Below, in pieces: positions 22,458 through 36,300 of a stretch of DNA of 64,000 nt. Location of the stretch: positions 4,226,142 to 4,290,141 of the forward strand of contig JAQFVV010006273.1 of NCBI GenBank assembly GCA_028023455.1. The letters run 5' to 3'. The notes under the pieces were generated by a model. The model saw only the letters and a list, made by a program, of their open reading frames with translations, made no database searches and was not told where the DNA came from. Position numbers and translations under genes: made by a program. Numbering within the stretch: the stretch's first letter is position 1; every line of letters begins with the position of its first letter. The stretch is from Epiperipatus broadwayi (Eukaryota > Onychophora > Udeonychophora > Euonychophora > Peripatidae).

Positions 22458-25400
22458 AATATCAATCATCTCATATTAAAATATTAAAAAACTGACACAA
22501 TTTTATATATTAAGTTAGCATTTATAAAAAAGATACAAAAATATAAACTTTCTTAGATTTTTACTCTACCTCAAGCTTCTAGATGATCTACTACAATTTT
22601 TCATTATTAGAAACATTATTATATTAGAGTTTGTTATTATAATGTTTGATTTCTTTATTGAAACTCCAATTTCTATCATAAATCACTATCTTGAAATACT
22701 CTCTTTGTTTATCATTGAGCTTTTTATAAATATACTATTATATTTCTTAATAAATTAACTAAATAAAAACATTAGTATTTACATACATATGTAATTGTTA
22801 AAAACTCTACCAAGTGTTTTAATTAATTGAACTAAATATTTCATTTGAACTATTCTACTACTGTTTTTTATTTTTTAAGTATATTGAATTTTGCACTTCC
22901 TAATATAATTGATAATTCTTGGTTAGTGTGAACTATTTCTGTGTATTGTGAATCCAAACTTTTTTATTTTTGAATTTTCAAAACTTTTAAATCTATGAAT
23001 AATATTCACCTACTCTTACATCAACTATAATAGTTACACAAGATTAGCCACAAGCCTGTTGTTTGTTTAATACCATTACAATATTGATTATACAATGATT
23101 AAAAAATTACTGATGTTAAAAAGAACTTGCTTTCACAATTTTTTAACAGCTTTAATAAATATTGATATGAAGCCTTCAATTTTATAATAATATTGTAGAC
23201 TTATAACATATATAGTAGGGAACATGGATCTCTGTTTACTTATAGTAAATACTTTCTCTTTCTAATACTTTTTTCACAAATTTTTTTTTACCAAATAATA
23301 ATAATATTCTGAATTAGGATGATAATTCAAAAGATTCCACAAAAAATTTTCAGGGGGGTGAAACTTAGAGATAATTAACAAATTTTTACTTAATTATTTA
23401 ATTTTTTGTTTTTGTTTTCTCACATGTATTGCACCAACAAAAAGCACATACATACTATATATAAATTTACAATATAAAGGAAACAAAAATTAATATTTAC
23501 CTATCTATCTCATCTATCTCTCTCTCTACCTGTCCATCCATCTATCTATTTATTATTCATCTATATATCTACAACTTTAATAATCACATGTGGATATCAG
23601 TTTCTTATATGATTATAATTTGTGGCTTTTTTATTCATCCCATGAAAGAACAAGTATCCCATTGCCTCCTTCTCCAGATGCTCATGGATAATATATTGAG
23701 AAAGTTACCTTTATGCTGCTATTTATCTTCAAAGTTCATTGTTATCAATTTGTGGGTGCCAATATCATACAGGAATTCAATATTATATCTTTAAATGGAA
23801 ATAATATGTTACTAAAGTATTTAATCTTTTAGTGACAGATTACATTACTCTAAACCAACACACTTTTAAAAGTAAATATTTTAATCAACTTATGACTTTA
23901 AAAACTATTTTGCTCTATTATATATAGATAACTAAATTAAAATTTACTGCTTTGACTTCTGATTTACACTGTCCAAAAAAAAACATATAGATATCCTTGA
24001 TAACTTCTTTGCATAATATCACTTTTGTCAATTGAGAAATTCAAAACATATATGCCTGAGGAAGATTAGACTTACATATTTTGTATCAGAGCTTTTCTTC
24101 ATCCAAAATAGTATCTAAAGTGATCACACACAATAAAATTTTGTATATTAGTGGCATTGGATGTTATTTTGTTAACACCAAGACTAAAGAACTATCTCAG
24201 ATTAACTGTGAAACTGTAAGATATGGTATGAATTTATTTTCACTATGACTTAATTAATATGGATTAAATTTTCTGCATCTGACTTCTCCAATGGCATAAA
24301 TAATTTATAAGATCTTTAGAATGTCTGATCCAAATAATAGTTTGATTGTTATGCAAAAGGAAAGACAAACTATGAGCTCTGAATTAAAAAAAATATGAGA
24401 TCCCTTCCTATCAATAATGAAGGAAGTAACATATTTACAAGTACATTTTTTGTTTTTTATAGTTGATGCAATGTCACTCACTGACCTACTCAATGGGAGT
24501 TTTATTCTCTAATTAAAAATAGCTGAGTATAACTGGGATGAATAAAATGGCAACTATTGTCTGATTATATACTTTAAATCTAGAAAATTGCTAGAGAGTA
24601 TGTAATTTGACTCTATAAATCATGATTACTTGAAGGTCATCAATCCAGTCATCAAAAGTGGTCACATAAATATAAAAAAAAATATCAACAAGCATAAAAT
24701 ATGAAAGGTCACTTTATTATTAAAATCAATTTTGAGATTCAGTTATAAAATAGTATATTCCATTTTAAAGTGGAATCATATTTAGATGTATGATATATTT
24801 ATGACTTGAGTTCTCCTCTCAATTTTATTTTAATGCCATGTGGAACATCTCAATCACTTTATTTACTTAAATGTTTCTCTTTGATATTTATTACCTATTA
24901 ATAATTTTATTTCATATATAGTAATATTTATTTCTTTTAATATGGTACTATATATGTTTGTGTGAACTTTTATAAGTTTTTTTTCAAATATTATAAACAT
25001 TGTTTATCCTTAATATATTACTAAATAGTTATTTAATAGAAACAATCAAAATTCTAAAATAAATTACATATTACAAATAAAAAGTTGCAAGGCAAAAAGT
25101 TATTTTAAATCAAAATAATAATATAAAAACAATCGTATAAAATTTATCATAAGAATTCATCACCAAACATTAAAAAATAATCTAATGAATAATTGATCAG
25201 AAGTTGATAAGAAATTTAAAACCGGGAAGTACCAGAGATAGGCCATAATTCATGGATCTTGAGCTCCAGAGTTTTTCACTTCACCATTGCAGGAAATCAA
25301 GCAGGATATAAAAATATTACATTTTTAATAAAAAAACAAATCTTTAATGCGTTGATTATTTTCATCAGCAAATAATGAAAACTGTCAATGTTTTGAACGA

Positions 25401-27930
25401 TAAAAACATGTGAATTTGATCTCAAAATAACTTTAATTAGAATCATTAAATGAATACACCATTTCCTAGCATTATTAGTGGTTTAATTTTTCTGAGGAAA
25501 GATAATTCGATTTACAATGTTTTGATAAAGTTATTTTTATCTTTTATACCATTAACTTTTTATTTCGCAAAATAATGCTGGAAATGTTTTTAGTTTCTTA
25601 CCTTTCGTAATTATTTTATATAAAGTGATATGTTTATAAAAAGTAAAATTCTACCATCATATCAGTTATTTATTTAAGTTTAATTGCTTAACATTTGACT
25701 ACTAGATCCAAAATAGATTTGTTTTGCTCTGAACAAAGGAGCAACCCAATAAATACTATGAACATTAATATTTTCTATAAATGCAGAAAATATAATAAAA
25801 TTTTGAAAAGGAGTGTTAAACTAACTTGTTTTGAGATGAGATATTTGTAAATATTACTTATATAAAGATTATCAGTGATAACTATTTCTCTCATTTATAT
25901 ACTTTACTTTCATTTTTCTTTTGCTAATACCAAAGAATATTAAATATCCAAGTTTCAGATAAGGGATTACTGGCAAAACATTTATTAATAAGTTTTTAAA
26001 AACATAGGGATAGTCTTTTTACTACTATTTTTGCTAAAAACACTTCTTCGATATTTAATTCTATGATTAATCTTATTCAGTACACTTTCATTGTTTTAAT
26101 CTCTCCAAAATTAAAACTAAAAATATAAATAGCAAAAATTGCAATTACAAAATATATAAATATGGAAAAATGTATAATATTAGAGAAGGAAAAACAGATA
26201 TGTGTAAAATAGATAACTATGTATGTAACAATGACATATAAAATTAATGACCAGAAAGGAAAATATGAAAAGAAATTTAAAGAAGCTGATGACATGATAA
26301 TTGCAATTAAGACTACAAGTCAACCTTTGAATATTATTCATTAACATGAAGAAAAAAATCAGAAGCTCTGTCATAAATAAGTATATCAAATTTTTATTGA
26401 TTATTGACTCATATCAGAAAAGAAATTGGTTAGATGATTATTGACTCATGAATCTAAAAGAAACTGATTTAATTTTTGAGTTAGACTGCCATTGGAAATA
26501 GAAAAAATAATTTCATTTGAGACTGTATTTTATATTAATCTGTGTGTCATTACAAAAAATTTAATATATGTACAAAAGTATAAATACAATTTGTAATTTT
26601 TCTAAAAACATTTAATAAATGACTAAACGATCACCTCATTTTCTTCTTTTTGAAAAATTGAAATTATTATTTTTTTAATATTTACCTTTTGTTCCAATTT
26701 TTCCATTCATATGATATTTCTTACAGATATTTCTTATAGTGAAAGGCATTGTTTTTGAAAACTCCACAATGTTTTTTTTTTTTTGCTTCAAATTTTAATC
26801 CCCAAAATATTTTTTATAAAACTGCTTTAAAAAGATTTATACAAAAGAAAGTAACATTTTTATAATTGTTTTATGTTTTGTGCATTACAAAATAGTGGTA
26901 ATTTCTATTATTATACAGTGGTAAAAATTATCAATATTAGACAATATTCGGAATTTGTATCATATTGTTCCAAAGCTGAAGTAACTGAAGAATACAGTGT
27001 AAATCAGAGAAAAGATGACAGGTTCTCTCTAAAGGGATTCTTGAATCAATGTATGTTATATGCAATGTAATAGTTTAGATATTTACTGGAAAAAAATTAA
27101 ATGAGATGTCTGGATCATAAGTTATAATATTAAAGTGGCAATTCATTTAGCACCTATGTGGATCATTTTTAATACTCTACCTACCATTATAAAATATTGT
27201 AAACAATGTGAAAATGTTTATGCAACTCATAGCTTTACTGCCACATCTAGTTTGAATATTTTAAACATTCTATCAGTATTTTCCAATTTAAAACAAAATT
27301 TAATTTGTGAGTCAAAATACAAATAGCACTTTCACATTTTATGTTGTAACTAGTGACCAGACAAATTAAAGTGCTAATATTTTTGTAATGAATATTTACA
27401 CAAAGTTGTTACATAACATGCATATTGATTCAAAAATAGTATTGTAGACATACCAAAAAGGAAATCAAGTTACTGGCAATATATTTTGAATTGTGATAAC
27501 CTGCATTTATAAAATCAAATTTCTTTTTATAATCTGCAAATCCAATGCAAAATGTTTTTGAATATTGTTGTTTCATTAAGAAATTATTTTTCTTTCACCA
27601 TGGTTATATCAACTAACGTTAGCTTCAGCAACATTTAATAAAATCCTACTCTTTCTGTCCTATCCAATATCCCTAGATTTGTTTTACTACTTTCATAAAT
27701 GAAGAGCTTTTGAATCTAGAATGAGCGCATATGGTTTATTTGGATTTAATGCACCTTTTTTCTAACAGCCAAGCTAGCAGACTAAATTGAAAAAATAAAT
27801 AAATATCTTTAACTTCAGACAAATTGTTTGATATGGTCATAAAAATTTTAAACAATATCAATATTTATCATGTATTAAACCATCAAATATCATATGGTCA
27901 CCAATCTTTGTGCTTACACAAGCTGTTTTT
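22458..27930. other. A/T-rich stretch with a TCTA-type microsatellite
   Basis: An imperfect (TCTA/TCTC)n tract lies at about 23498-23575. Several ORFs of 60-72 codons (23588-23794, 24305-24493, 26077-26389, 26873-27070, 27135-27326) lack motifs and consistent codon character. I regard them as chance. Confidence 0.45.
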
Positions 27931-28296
27931 CACAGAGGCAAAACTCTCCATATAGTAGCACCACTCAATGAAAGTCAGAGTAATCAATGAATGCAGGAAG
28001 GTTTGTGCATAAAATCTCTATCTAGTGCCTACTCATCCAATATCCCCAGACTAGTTTCTGGATTGTAGTTTTCATCAGTGAGGAGCCTTGGACCTGAGAG
28101 CACTGCATCTTAGATATTGGATGCATACACTCATATCCATGGCTCCTCATTGATGGAAGCAACAAGCTAGAAACTAGTGTGGGGATATTGGATGAGTAGG
28201 CACTAGATAGAGATTTTATGCACAAACCTTTCTGAATTCATTGATAAATCTGGCTGCACTGAGTAGTGCTACTGTATGGAGAGTTTTGCTTCTGTG
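27931..28296. mobile_element. Fold-back element related to the 7.7-8.5 kb insertion
   Basis: Ends read CACAGAGGCAAAACTCTCC and, inverted, GAGAGTTTTGCTTCTGTG. The two arms (about 27931-28110, 28118-28296) carry the same terminal sequence as 7740-7930 and 8275-8466: ATTTTATGCACAA, CTAGTGCCTACTCATCCAATATCC and AACTAGTTTCTGG. Only terminal copies remain and they meet at the 5' junction near 28114. A TSD was not evident. An ORF at 28022-28225 is a by-product of this palindrome. Confidence 0.7.
28045..28082 (-). ncRNA. Hammerhead-like motif with GTC cleavage site
   Basis: Reverse-complement reading: CTCA - CTGATGA - 13 nt - GAAA - CTAG - T - C - TGGG. The core bases CTGATGA and GAAA are intact, stem I CTCA/TGGG has four pairs, and the cleavage position is C, the classical G-U-C context. 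Stem II is poor in this copy, so activity is doubtful. The inverted arm at about 28145-28185 has TTGATGG in the core and looks dead. Confidence 0.45.
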
Positions 28297-28484
28297 TATT
28301 TATCATGTACTATGGTAATCTCAGTTTTTTAATAATTATAGCCACCTTATTTTTTGGCCAGAATTTATATAAAACTAATATTCTGTTCAGTAGAAAATTC
28401 TTTTTTTCTCATCATGCTTATGCCTTCTAATGTAAGGTTTAATAATTAATAAATGCTAAATATTAGTGTTCAATAATTTTTTAT

Positions 28485-28775
28485 CTAGTCCTGTCTTATC
28501 CAATATTCCCGGACTAGTTTTCAGTTATGGCTGCTAGTTTGATAGTAAAACCAATGAAGTAAGGGATGACTGGTAGAAAAATGGTATACTAGATTCAACT
28601 GATTCAGGTTCACTGCTCATAAATCCAAAAGTTCATCACTGATAAAAGCCATAATCTAGAAACTAGCCTGAGATATTAAATAAGACAATACTGGATATGA
28701 ATTTATTAAACATTACCATCTGGAATCTATTGATTTCTAAACTTTACACTAAGCAGCACAACCATGGTGAAAGAA
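28485..28775. repeat. Diverged copies of the hammerhead-bearing terminal repeat (inverted)
   Basis: A minus fragment at 28485-28540 (TTATCCAATATTCCCGGACTAGTTTTCAG) faces a plus copy at about 28646-28775 (CACTGATAAAAGCC, CTAGAAACTAG, GAGATATTAAATAAG, then AATCTATTGATT and AGCAGCACAACC). The segment between them (28550-28645) resembles part of the 8066-8250 interior. More mutated than the 27.9 kb pair. Confidence 0.55.
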
Positions 28776-28984
28776 AAAATTGCAATTCAATAGTATTATG
28801 TAAACTGATATATGCAAAGTATAATTGATCTTATATTAATCCTGAAAAAAGAAAAAAGTTTCATAAAGTTATTAAAAAAGGAAGGTCATTATAATATTTG
28901 AATATTGAACTGATTTTAGGTCTATATAATCATAGAACAAAATTCATTCAGACTGAAAATATTAATGTTTTTCAATTTGAGTGT

Positions 28985-29240
28985 GTTTTGATAGTAAAAC
29001 AAAGAAATAAAAGATGACTTTTAGAGAAAAGATGCATTACATTCAAATGATCCAAATCTACTGCTCTCTTATAAAAAAACTCCTCACTAATGAAAATCAA
29101 ACTAAAAATTTAGTCAGGAGATATTCTATATGTTAGCACTGGATAGATTTATTATCATCTATTATCTATTGATTACTAAAACTTACAAAAGATGGCATAC
29201 TGAGAAAACAAAATTTCTACTGAGCAGCATTATATAAGTT
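28985..29240 (+). repeat. Further diverged copy of the same repeat
   Basis: GATAGTAAAACAAAGAA matches 28550 onward. CTCCTCACTAATGAAAATC at 29080-29098 corresponds to the CTGATGA core region, then AAATTTAGTCAGGAGATATT, then AGCACTGGATAGATTTAT. The core is mutated and the palindrome changed to AAATTT. Lies directly downstream of the 28.5 kb copy in the same orientation, suggesting a tandem arrangement. Confidence 0.5.
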
Positions 29241-29951
29241 GAAGTCATCTAATTGCTTGATTTTATTGTTCATTCATTCTATATCTTCATACACTGTTTG
29301 GAGATGATTTATTATACTGTAATTTTTTTAAATTTAGCTTGTTCTTATACTTGGGTTTATTCTAATGATATTTATAAAAAAAAATGCAATGATTTTAATT
29401 CAAGATCTTGTATAGACTTGATAGGAAACTACTAGCCTTGTATTTTCTAATACCTTCATCTTCATTTTTCTTTAACATAAAATATTATTACACTTTATCA
29501 TTTAAACATCATATTTATTACTTTTCTATCAGTTTCTTCATCTGTTTCCATAATATCACTTAAATATTAAAACTTTATATTTAATTGCATATATTATATT
29601 TTCTTTTCGAATATGTTTCATTTTAAAAGGAGATATTTGTAATCATGAAATCTACAGCAGTTTATATTTTATTATATAGATTTTTGAGAAATTTGTTTGC
29701 ATATTTATATCAATCGTTTATTTTAATTTTAGATTTTTTTATTGCTGCCATAAATCTTCCAAAACTAAGATGCCATTTCATGTCTTATGATTTTTTTTTC
29801 CACATTTCATATAGTCAATTGTTTTTAATATTCTAATTAAAAAATATTTTCAATTTTTTTTTGGAATACATTATTTTATTCCAAGAGAAAAAAAAACAAT
29901 AAATTGCAACATTTTTTTGATATTGTAAACAGTATATTTGGTGTTTACCTG
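29241..29951. other. A/T-rich stretch, nothing recognised
   Basis: ORFs at 29253-29435 and 29645-29836 are hydrophobic, T-rich and lack motifs; not called. Confidence 0.45.
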
Positions 29952-30105
29952 AACATTTGTGATGATGGTGCTTTTGTTATATTTATATGTTGAACTATTT
30001 TCATCATCTAATATGAGCATTGAATGTTTTTAGAAAAGTTTAACTTTATTTAAATATTCCAAATATATTTAACTGTTAGAAATAGTACACAGTTTAGAAT
30101 ATGAT
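29952..30105 (-). repeat. Family X interspersed repeat, copy 4
   Basis: Starts with TTTGTGATGATGGT and continues TATATGTTGAACTATTTTCATCATCTA, then TTTAACTTTATTTAAATATTCCAAATA, then TGTTAGAAATAGTACACAG, colinear with copy 2 and with the reverse complement of copy 5. Confidence 0.6.
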
Positions 30106-32462
30106 CACTTTTTATGTGGAATGTTTAATATATATTAGTTTTGAAATACATATTTTTTGATTATAATAAAATGTAATTCCATTGTGTCTTTATTTACTGC
30201 TTTTATGCTTCTTTTGCCTCTATTGTGTATTCGAATGCTGGTACTCAGAATACCAACAAATAAATCAATAAATGAAATTTATATATGGACTGGAATAATG
30301 ATGAAATATTAATAGTGAAAAGTTATTGATCCACTTGAACACAGTATATATATTTCAATTTTGGTTCAATTCCCATGCAACTAGCTGTTTTTTTGGATGA
30401 TTTCTATTGACCCCAGTTTCTAAAACACTGGCTTGACTCTTCAAACTAACAGAATTCCTTGGCTTCATTCAGTTACTGCTCATAATTACACTGGCTCCAC
30501 ACTAAAGCATTCCCCTGTCACTTAAGCTTTTTTCAGTTTTTGTTTATTAAAATCTTTCACCAATAGTTCACTTAGTAAATCCACTGGAAATAGAACCTGC
30601 ACACATTGTAGCACATGCTATTTATTCACACAGTTTGGCCTGGAAATTCAGGGTTCATGATTGATTGTTATTAGTTTTGTTTTCCTATTAGTATTTTTAA
30701 TTGATTGATTCCACTTCTATTACATCATAAAATATTTGTAATTAGCAAAAATTCAAATGCAGAGGATAGGTCCTTTGTAACCCTCTACATTAATATAGAA
30801 TAATAAAATATCCCAAAATAATGAGGCCTTTGTGACCTCTTATAGAAAGAGAAAAAGGTTAAAATAAAAATATTACTAACTCAAATAATAATGGGGACCT
30901 AATGTGGAAATCATCTCAGCTAACATGAGCATAAGTAAATCTAAGTAGAGGGTGCAAGACACTACCAATTTTATACTACCTTATGTCAGTCCTTCATTTC
31001 TTATGGCTTATAAGTCATAATTACAAAACAGAATATTAGAAACAAGTTTGGCTAGCATATACATGAGAACATTTAAAAGGGAGAGATCACAAATTGTACA
31101 TGAAGACAATGACCTCCAATATTAAACATCAATTAAATCAACTTCAAGATCTAAAACAAAATATTACCAAAATAAATTTAGTTTGCAATATCAATAAATA
31201 ACCAATTATCAGGAAGATAATCCATATGTGAGATAAGAATTGAGTTCGAATTATGAATTGGATGATAAATGAATTAAGGTGTAGATGATTGAATGGATAA
31301 TGAAGAACAAATAAAAATTAACTAGTGAAAATGAATGACTTAAGAGTGAGGAAAAGAAAAAGGAAAACTTTTAGAGTGATGAATAATTAAGAGGGTGATA
31401 GAATAGGAATCAATGAAATATGAATCGATTATGATGGTGACATAAGATGAAATGAGGATGAAAAATAAAAGTAAGAAAAATATGGATAAGATATAATAAC
31501 AATGTTGATGAAGAAGAATGAGATCCTGAACTATAAAACTAATATTGTGTCAAACAACAGCAAGACAATAATGAAATAATGGAAGGGGTTCTAAGCTTGA
31601 CTAAGACAAAATATTTAACCTTAAATTAAAATAGATTACAAGTTTTAAATTAGAAAAGAAACTTACATCTTAAAATTATAAAACAATAAGAATAAACATA
31701 AGAGATCTAGGCAAAGAATAATAAATAATTTAAGAGATAAAAATTACAATAGTGTCAAAATTGAGACAGAGTTCAAATAACTTAGAAGGTACTATTTTAA
31801 AAGATATATTTATTTTGCCACTACCCAAATATAACAAACAAAGACAGCTCATAAAACAAAAATAGAATTAATAAGGAACATTTGGCAATTCTAATACTAA
31901 CAATAATATGAATTTTAAGTTTTGTGAAATAATAATACATTTCTAATAAGGTAAATATAATACTTTTCCAACTATTTTCTATTTAATGACCATAAGCAAT
32001 ATGATGAAAATCAGTGAATGATGTATCTGATGATTTAGATAAACAGTTATTTCAAAATTGAATATTTCATTTTTAAAACATTATTTAAAAATAATACTCG
32101 TGCCTAAGATCAGTGTTTTGATCGATAAGTGATAAAACTTTGTGTACTTTAAATGTAAGAGCTTAACAAAATTTATTTAGATATGCTAACACACAATAAA
32201 ATCTACTATGTTGACTGATGATGATTTTTATGACAACCATAAAATAATATGTTGATAGCAATAGCAATAACAGTATGGATGATTAGCAATAAGGCCACAG
32301 ACAAGTAAATATATTTTCAAATAAAATTTATTTACATTATTTACAAGTTTTGTGAATATATGAATATCTTGGACAATAGTGACAGAAATTTACATAACAA
32401 GATTTAATTACAACATTTTATGATTAGGGGAAGATCTCTTAGAATCTATTTAATACTCTAAT

Positions 32463-32620
32463 AAATTATTACTTCTTAATTTATTATTAGTCAAATTTAT
32501 TACTCACATTGAGTTGCTTTGATTTACTATACATTTTATATTTTAAATTATTACCTTTTAATTTATTACTACTTAAATTTATTACTCAAATTGAGTTTAT
32601 TTAACTTACTATCCTTTTCA
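32463..32620 (+). repeat. Imperfect tandem duplication, unit about 80 bp
   Basis: AATTATTACTTCTTAATTTATTATTAGTCAAATTTATTACTCACATTGAGTT recurs about 80 bp on as AATTATTACCTTTTAATTTATTACTACTTAAATTTATTACTCAAATTGAGTT (each quoted here only by outline). A local duplication with no coding content. Confidence 0.55.
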
Positions 32621-33231
32621 TATTAACACAGGCAATATATTTCAAAATCTCTATTCATTGGTTAATAAGTTACCAATATTATTACACAGGTTAATACAAC
32701 AAATATACTTAAGTTATAACAATTTAAGTTACCATATATTACTAGAAACTATTGACTTCTAGCATTAATCCATTTATTTAGGCTATTAGTCAGATAACAC
32801 TGCTTTAAGAGTCAAGACTATCACTTTTCGACCTTTTAATTATTAGTTTTATCTATAGGACTCTTTCACATTAGAAAATATCAGCATTTTAAAACAAATT
32901 GAATATAAATGACAACTAACATAGCTTAATGGTAAAGATGGGATCATCTTAAATAGATAGGCATTAAGTAACAATCTACTATAAAAATAACTTTCAATTA
33001 ATATTATCTATTATCATCATTTTGCTCAGTACTAAGTACAATCTACATTTTCAAATACCATATTTCAGAAACAAATTTTGCTGTTATCAACACCAAATTA
33101 TTAGAATTTAGGGATATACAAATAATAAAACATATAGTATATCCAGAGATATAGTTGGATTGAGCTAAGGTAAAGAAAACAAAATAACAACCTAGACCAT
33201 AGTCATGTCATGACTGCAAATTACTTCTGCA

Positions 33232-33386
33232 TCATCTTTAGGGATATAAAAAAGGAGTGATCAATCCCTTGTTTGAAATAACTATACCAACACGTGGTTT
33301 AAAATCCCAGTGTCCGGATCAACTTTAAGGATATGAAAAAAAGAAAGGAGCAGTCAATCCCTTATTTAATAACTAGATCAATACAC
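33232..33386 (+). repeat. Direct repeat, two copies of about 60 bp
   Basis: CTTTAGGGATATAAAAAAGG near 33237 and CTTTAAGGATATGAAAAAAA near 33324 start two copies. Both continue with GATCAATCCCTT or GTCAATCCCTT and end with ATACCAACAC or GATCAATACAC. The copies start 87 bp apart. Origin unknown. Confidence 0.5.
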
Positions 33387-36300
33387 TACAAAACTATGAC
33401 CTTAACATGTTCAAAGTTTGATAGTCATTATTCATGATTCACCCATTGTGGTAATTTATATCATCACTCAGGGAAAGGGAATAAGTTCACCTGATGTGAT
33501 GCAACCTGGTCCTACCACATTTTCCAAATTATTATACCCTCATCATTATAACTATTTAATATAACAACAGATAAATCTAATACTAATATTAGCTACTACA
33601 AATATATAAAGACACTAACAAAGTGAAATATATTACTATTTGACACATAAAATTTATAACTATCATTATCAATTTGAGAATGACCCGTAGCTCTAGCTCA
33701 CTTTAGCTATTAATTAGTTAAGTATTACATATAAAAATATACTATATTTAATGCATTTAAATTAACCAAAGTTATATACTACCCATTTATTATTATTCAA
33801 CAATTGTAGCTTTTATCCTAGAAAAAAAAATATTAAGAATAAACTCTAATAATTTTTTACCTGAGATCATAATTTAAATATAAATAAAATTTACAACAAA
33901 TAAAATTACTTTATCTTTTTTTATATATTTGATCAACTTTATATTTATCACGAATTGAATTTTTTTTACACAAACCAGTTTTTATATTCTGTAATAGAAT
34001 GTATAAAATATTACAAGACAAAACATACTCTTAATAATAATAAAGATCGCTACATAAACTTCTTGTCTCACATTCGTTTTTGTAAAACTAAGAGAATGAA
34101 AACTTGATTGCAATCTTTTAAAATCTGCAGCATTATGTGATTGATAATTGTTCTTTCCCACATAAAATGTATTTCATAATGATTTATTAGCTTAAATTAT
34201 AATACTAGTGTGTTGCTTGCTCCAAGAACAATTGTAGTTTTCATCCATTGACTTCAGCACTTTAAAAAAAAATGTTGAAGATAAACACTGATTCTTATCT
34301 TCATCACCATATATGGGTTTCATATACTTTATTGGCTAATGGAACTATCTAATAATTAACACATTAGAAATCTGATTCACAATATTATTAACATAATAAT
34401 TAATATATCAAAATTTAAGTTGATGTTTGATTCAGTTTTAATGAGATTCTACAACTCAATTTAATAAATATATCAATTATACTTGTTAACCAAAAATTTC
34501 AAGATGGTGTATTTATTTTTGCCCTAACATAAGTTTTAAGGCAATGTTAAGAATATTTTATATTAAAAGTCTTAATACATATTTTATGAACTTTTATATT
34601 CAATATCTTCATTTATATCAGTTACTTTGGTAGGTATAAGTTATTACTGTATTTTTATTTAATTGCAATATAATATTTTTCTTTTTCTTAAATTTATTTT
34701 TTTCATATAATGAAATTAATATAGCATAATAAGATTGCAATAGTTGTAGTTAATTTTAATATATTTCACATTGGTTTATGCATGTTGTGAGTGCCTTGTA
34801 AATTGAAAAACAACAATAAAAGACATTAAGTATCTTATATTATAGTTATGCTTATTTTTTTCAAAAATTCATTGTGACTGAAAGTACAAAATAATTTTTC
34901 TTTTCTTTTTCTTGCCATCCCAAATAATTCATAATTAATTTTATAATGCACATAGTAAATATAATAAATAAAACAGTTATAAAATAAAAATAAAATTTCA
35001 AGCTTACAAATTTTTACAATATTGGCAGGCTTTTTCCAATATGTCTGCCAGTTTTAATTGTGAACTCTTTATAATTATCAATTGACAGCATCAATGTGTT
35101 TCATGTATATAGGCCAAATGAAGTTCCTACTCCATTAATTGCAAGTTAAAATACAAATCAATTCCATTTTTAATTCAATTCAATTTTACTTTTTAATAAT
35201 TTTAGCTTCCCAGTTCTTTGTCAACTTTTTGTGGAGTAAAACTGAATTATTTTGTCTTTTGGCCAATTCATACCTAGTGAATTTTTTCATAAGTATTATA
35301 TGTTAAAATGTGTTTAAAATGGTATATTTTACTATAATAATTTTTTTCCTGAAAAAAGGGCACTTAAAAGTAGAAAATTAAAAAATTCCACTCTTAATAA
35401 GCCCCACCCTGACATGTTTGTTCATTGTCTCTTGCCAAGGCTGTAAAAATTCAGCATTTTATGACATTGCAGTTTCCAATGATGCAAAAACATGTTTATT
35501 TGCAAATTTATTATGGTTTTAGATATTTTTTAAAAATAATTTACACTATATTTATTAGATATCAAGAAATATAAATTATTTCATAACTTATTTTGACTTG
35601 AAATACTTTATTTTCAAAAATATAATGTTATATTAGCAGCTAACTTAAAATGACCTGAAGCAAATTCAAAGACAAGCTATGACATAAACAAACTACTTTA
35701 TTTATGAGTAAAAAAAATATCGTAGTTTTGTAATAAATATTCAAAAAAATTAAACATTTAAAGCATAATTTGTTAAATATAAGAGAAATAAATAATTATA
35801 CATTTCAAATGTTTAAAAATAATAAAAAGTTAAGAAATATTTTGTTGGTTTTATAAACTGAAAATAATCTTTCTAGAAACATGATGTATAACATCTTTGT
35901 TTTGATTACAGTTTCATTTTTTTAATATTTACAGAAACAAAATTTGAACATTTAAAATTTATTTCAGTAATAAACAACAATATCTATCAAATAAAGTCAA
36001 ATCTATTTTATGATAAGTAATAAACATTTTATCATATATTTTATGTTGATGTGTGAGACAAAGAAAAATGTCAGAAATGCTGAAATGTAAGAGGAATGAT
36101 GCTGCAATTTGGAATGGTTAATTTTGTTCTTCTATTTTGTTCTTAAGTTCTCACATTCTTCCTTGTTTTTATCTCTTGGTCTTCCTTGAAGTTTTCCCTT
36201 GTTGTTCTCCCCCCTAAACATCTTTGATAGCCTATTTATAAACTTTTATAAGAGAGGATTAGTATACAAAACTAACAAACCAATTGAATTGTTCTTTCTG

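Noticed and set aside
26077-26389. Two overlapping hydrophobic ORFs as membrane proteins
   Set aside because: Phe/Ile/Tyr-rich composition is expected from A/T-rich DNA; no start context or homology seen.
28022-28225. 67-codon minus-strand ORF
   Set aside because: It runs through the palindromic fold-back repeat and is a by-product of it.
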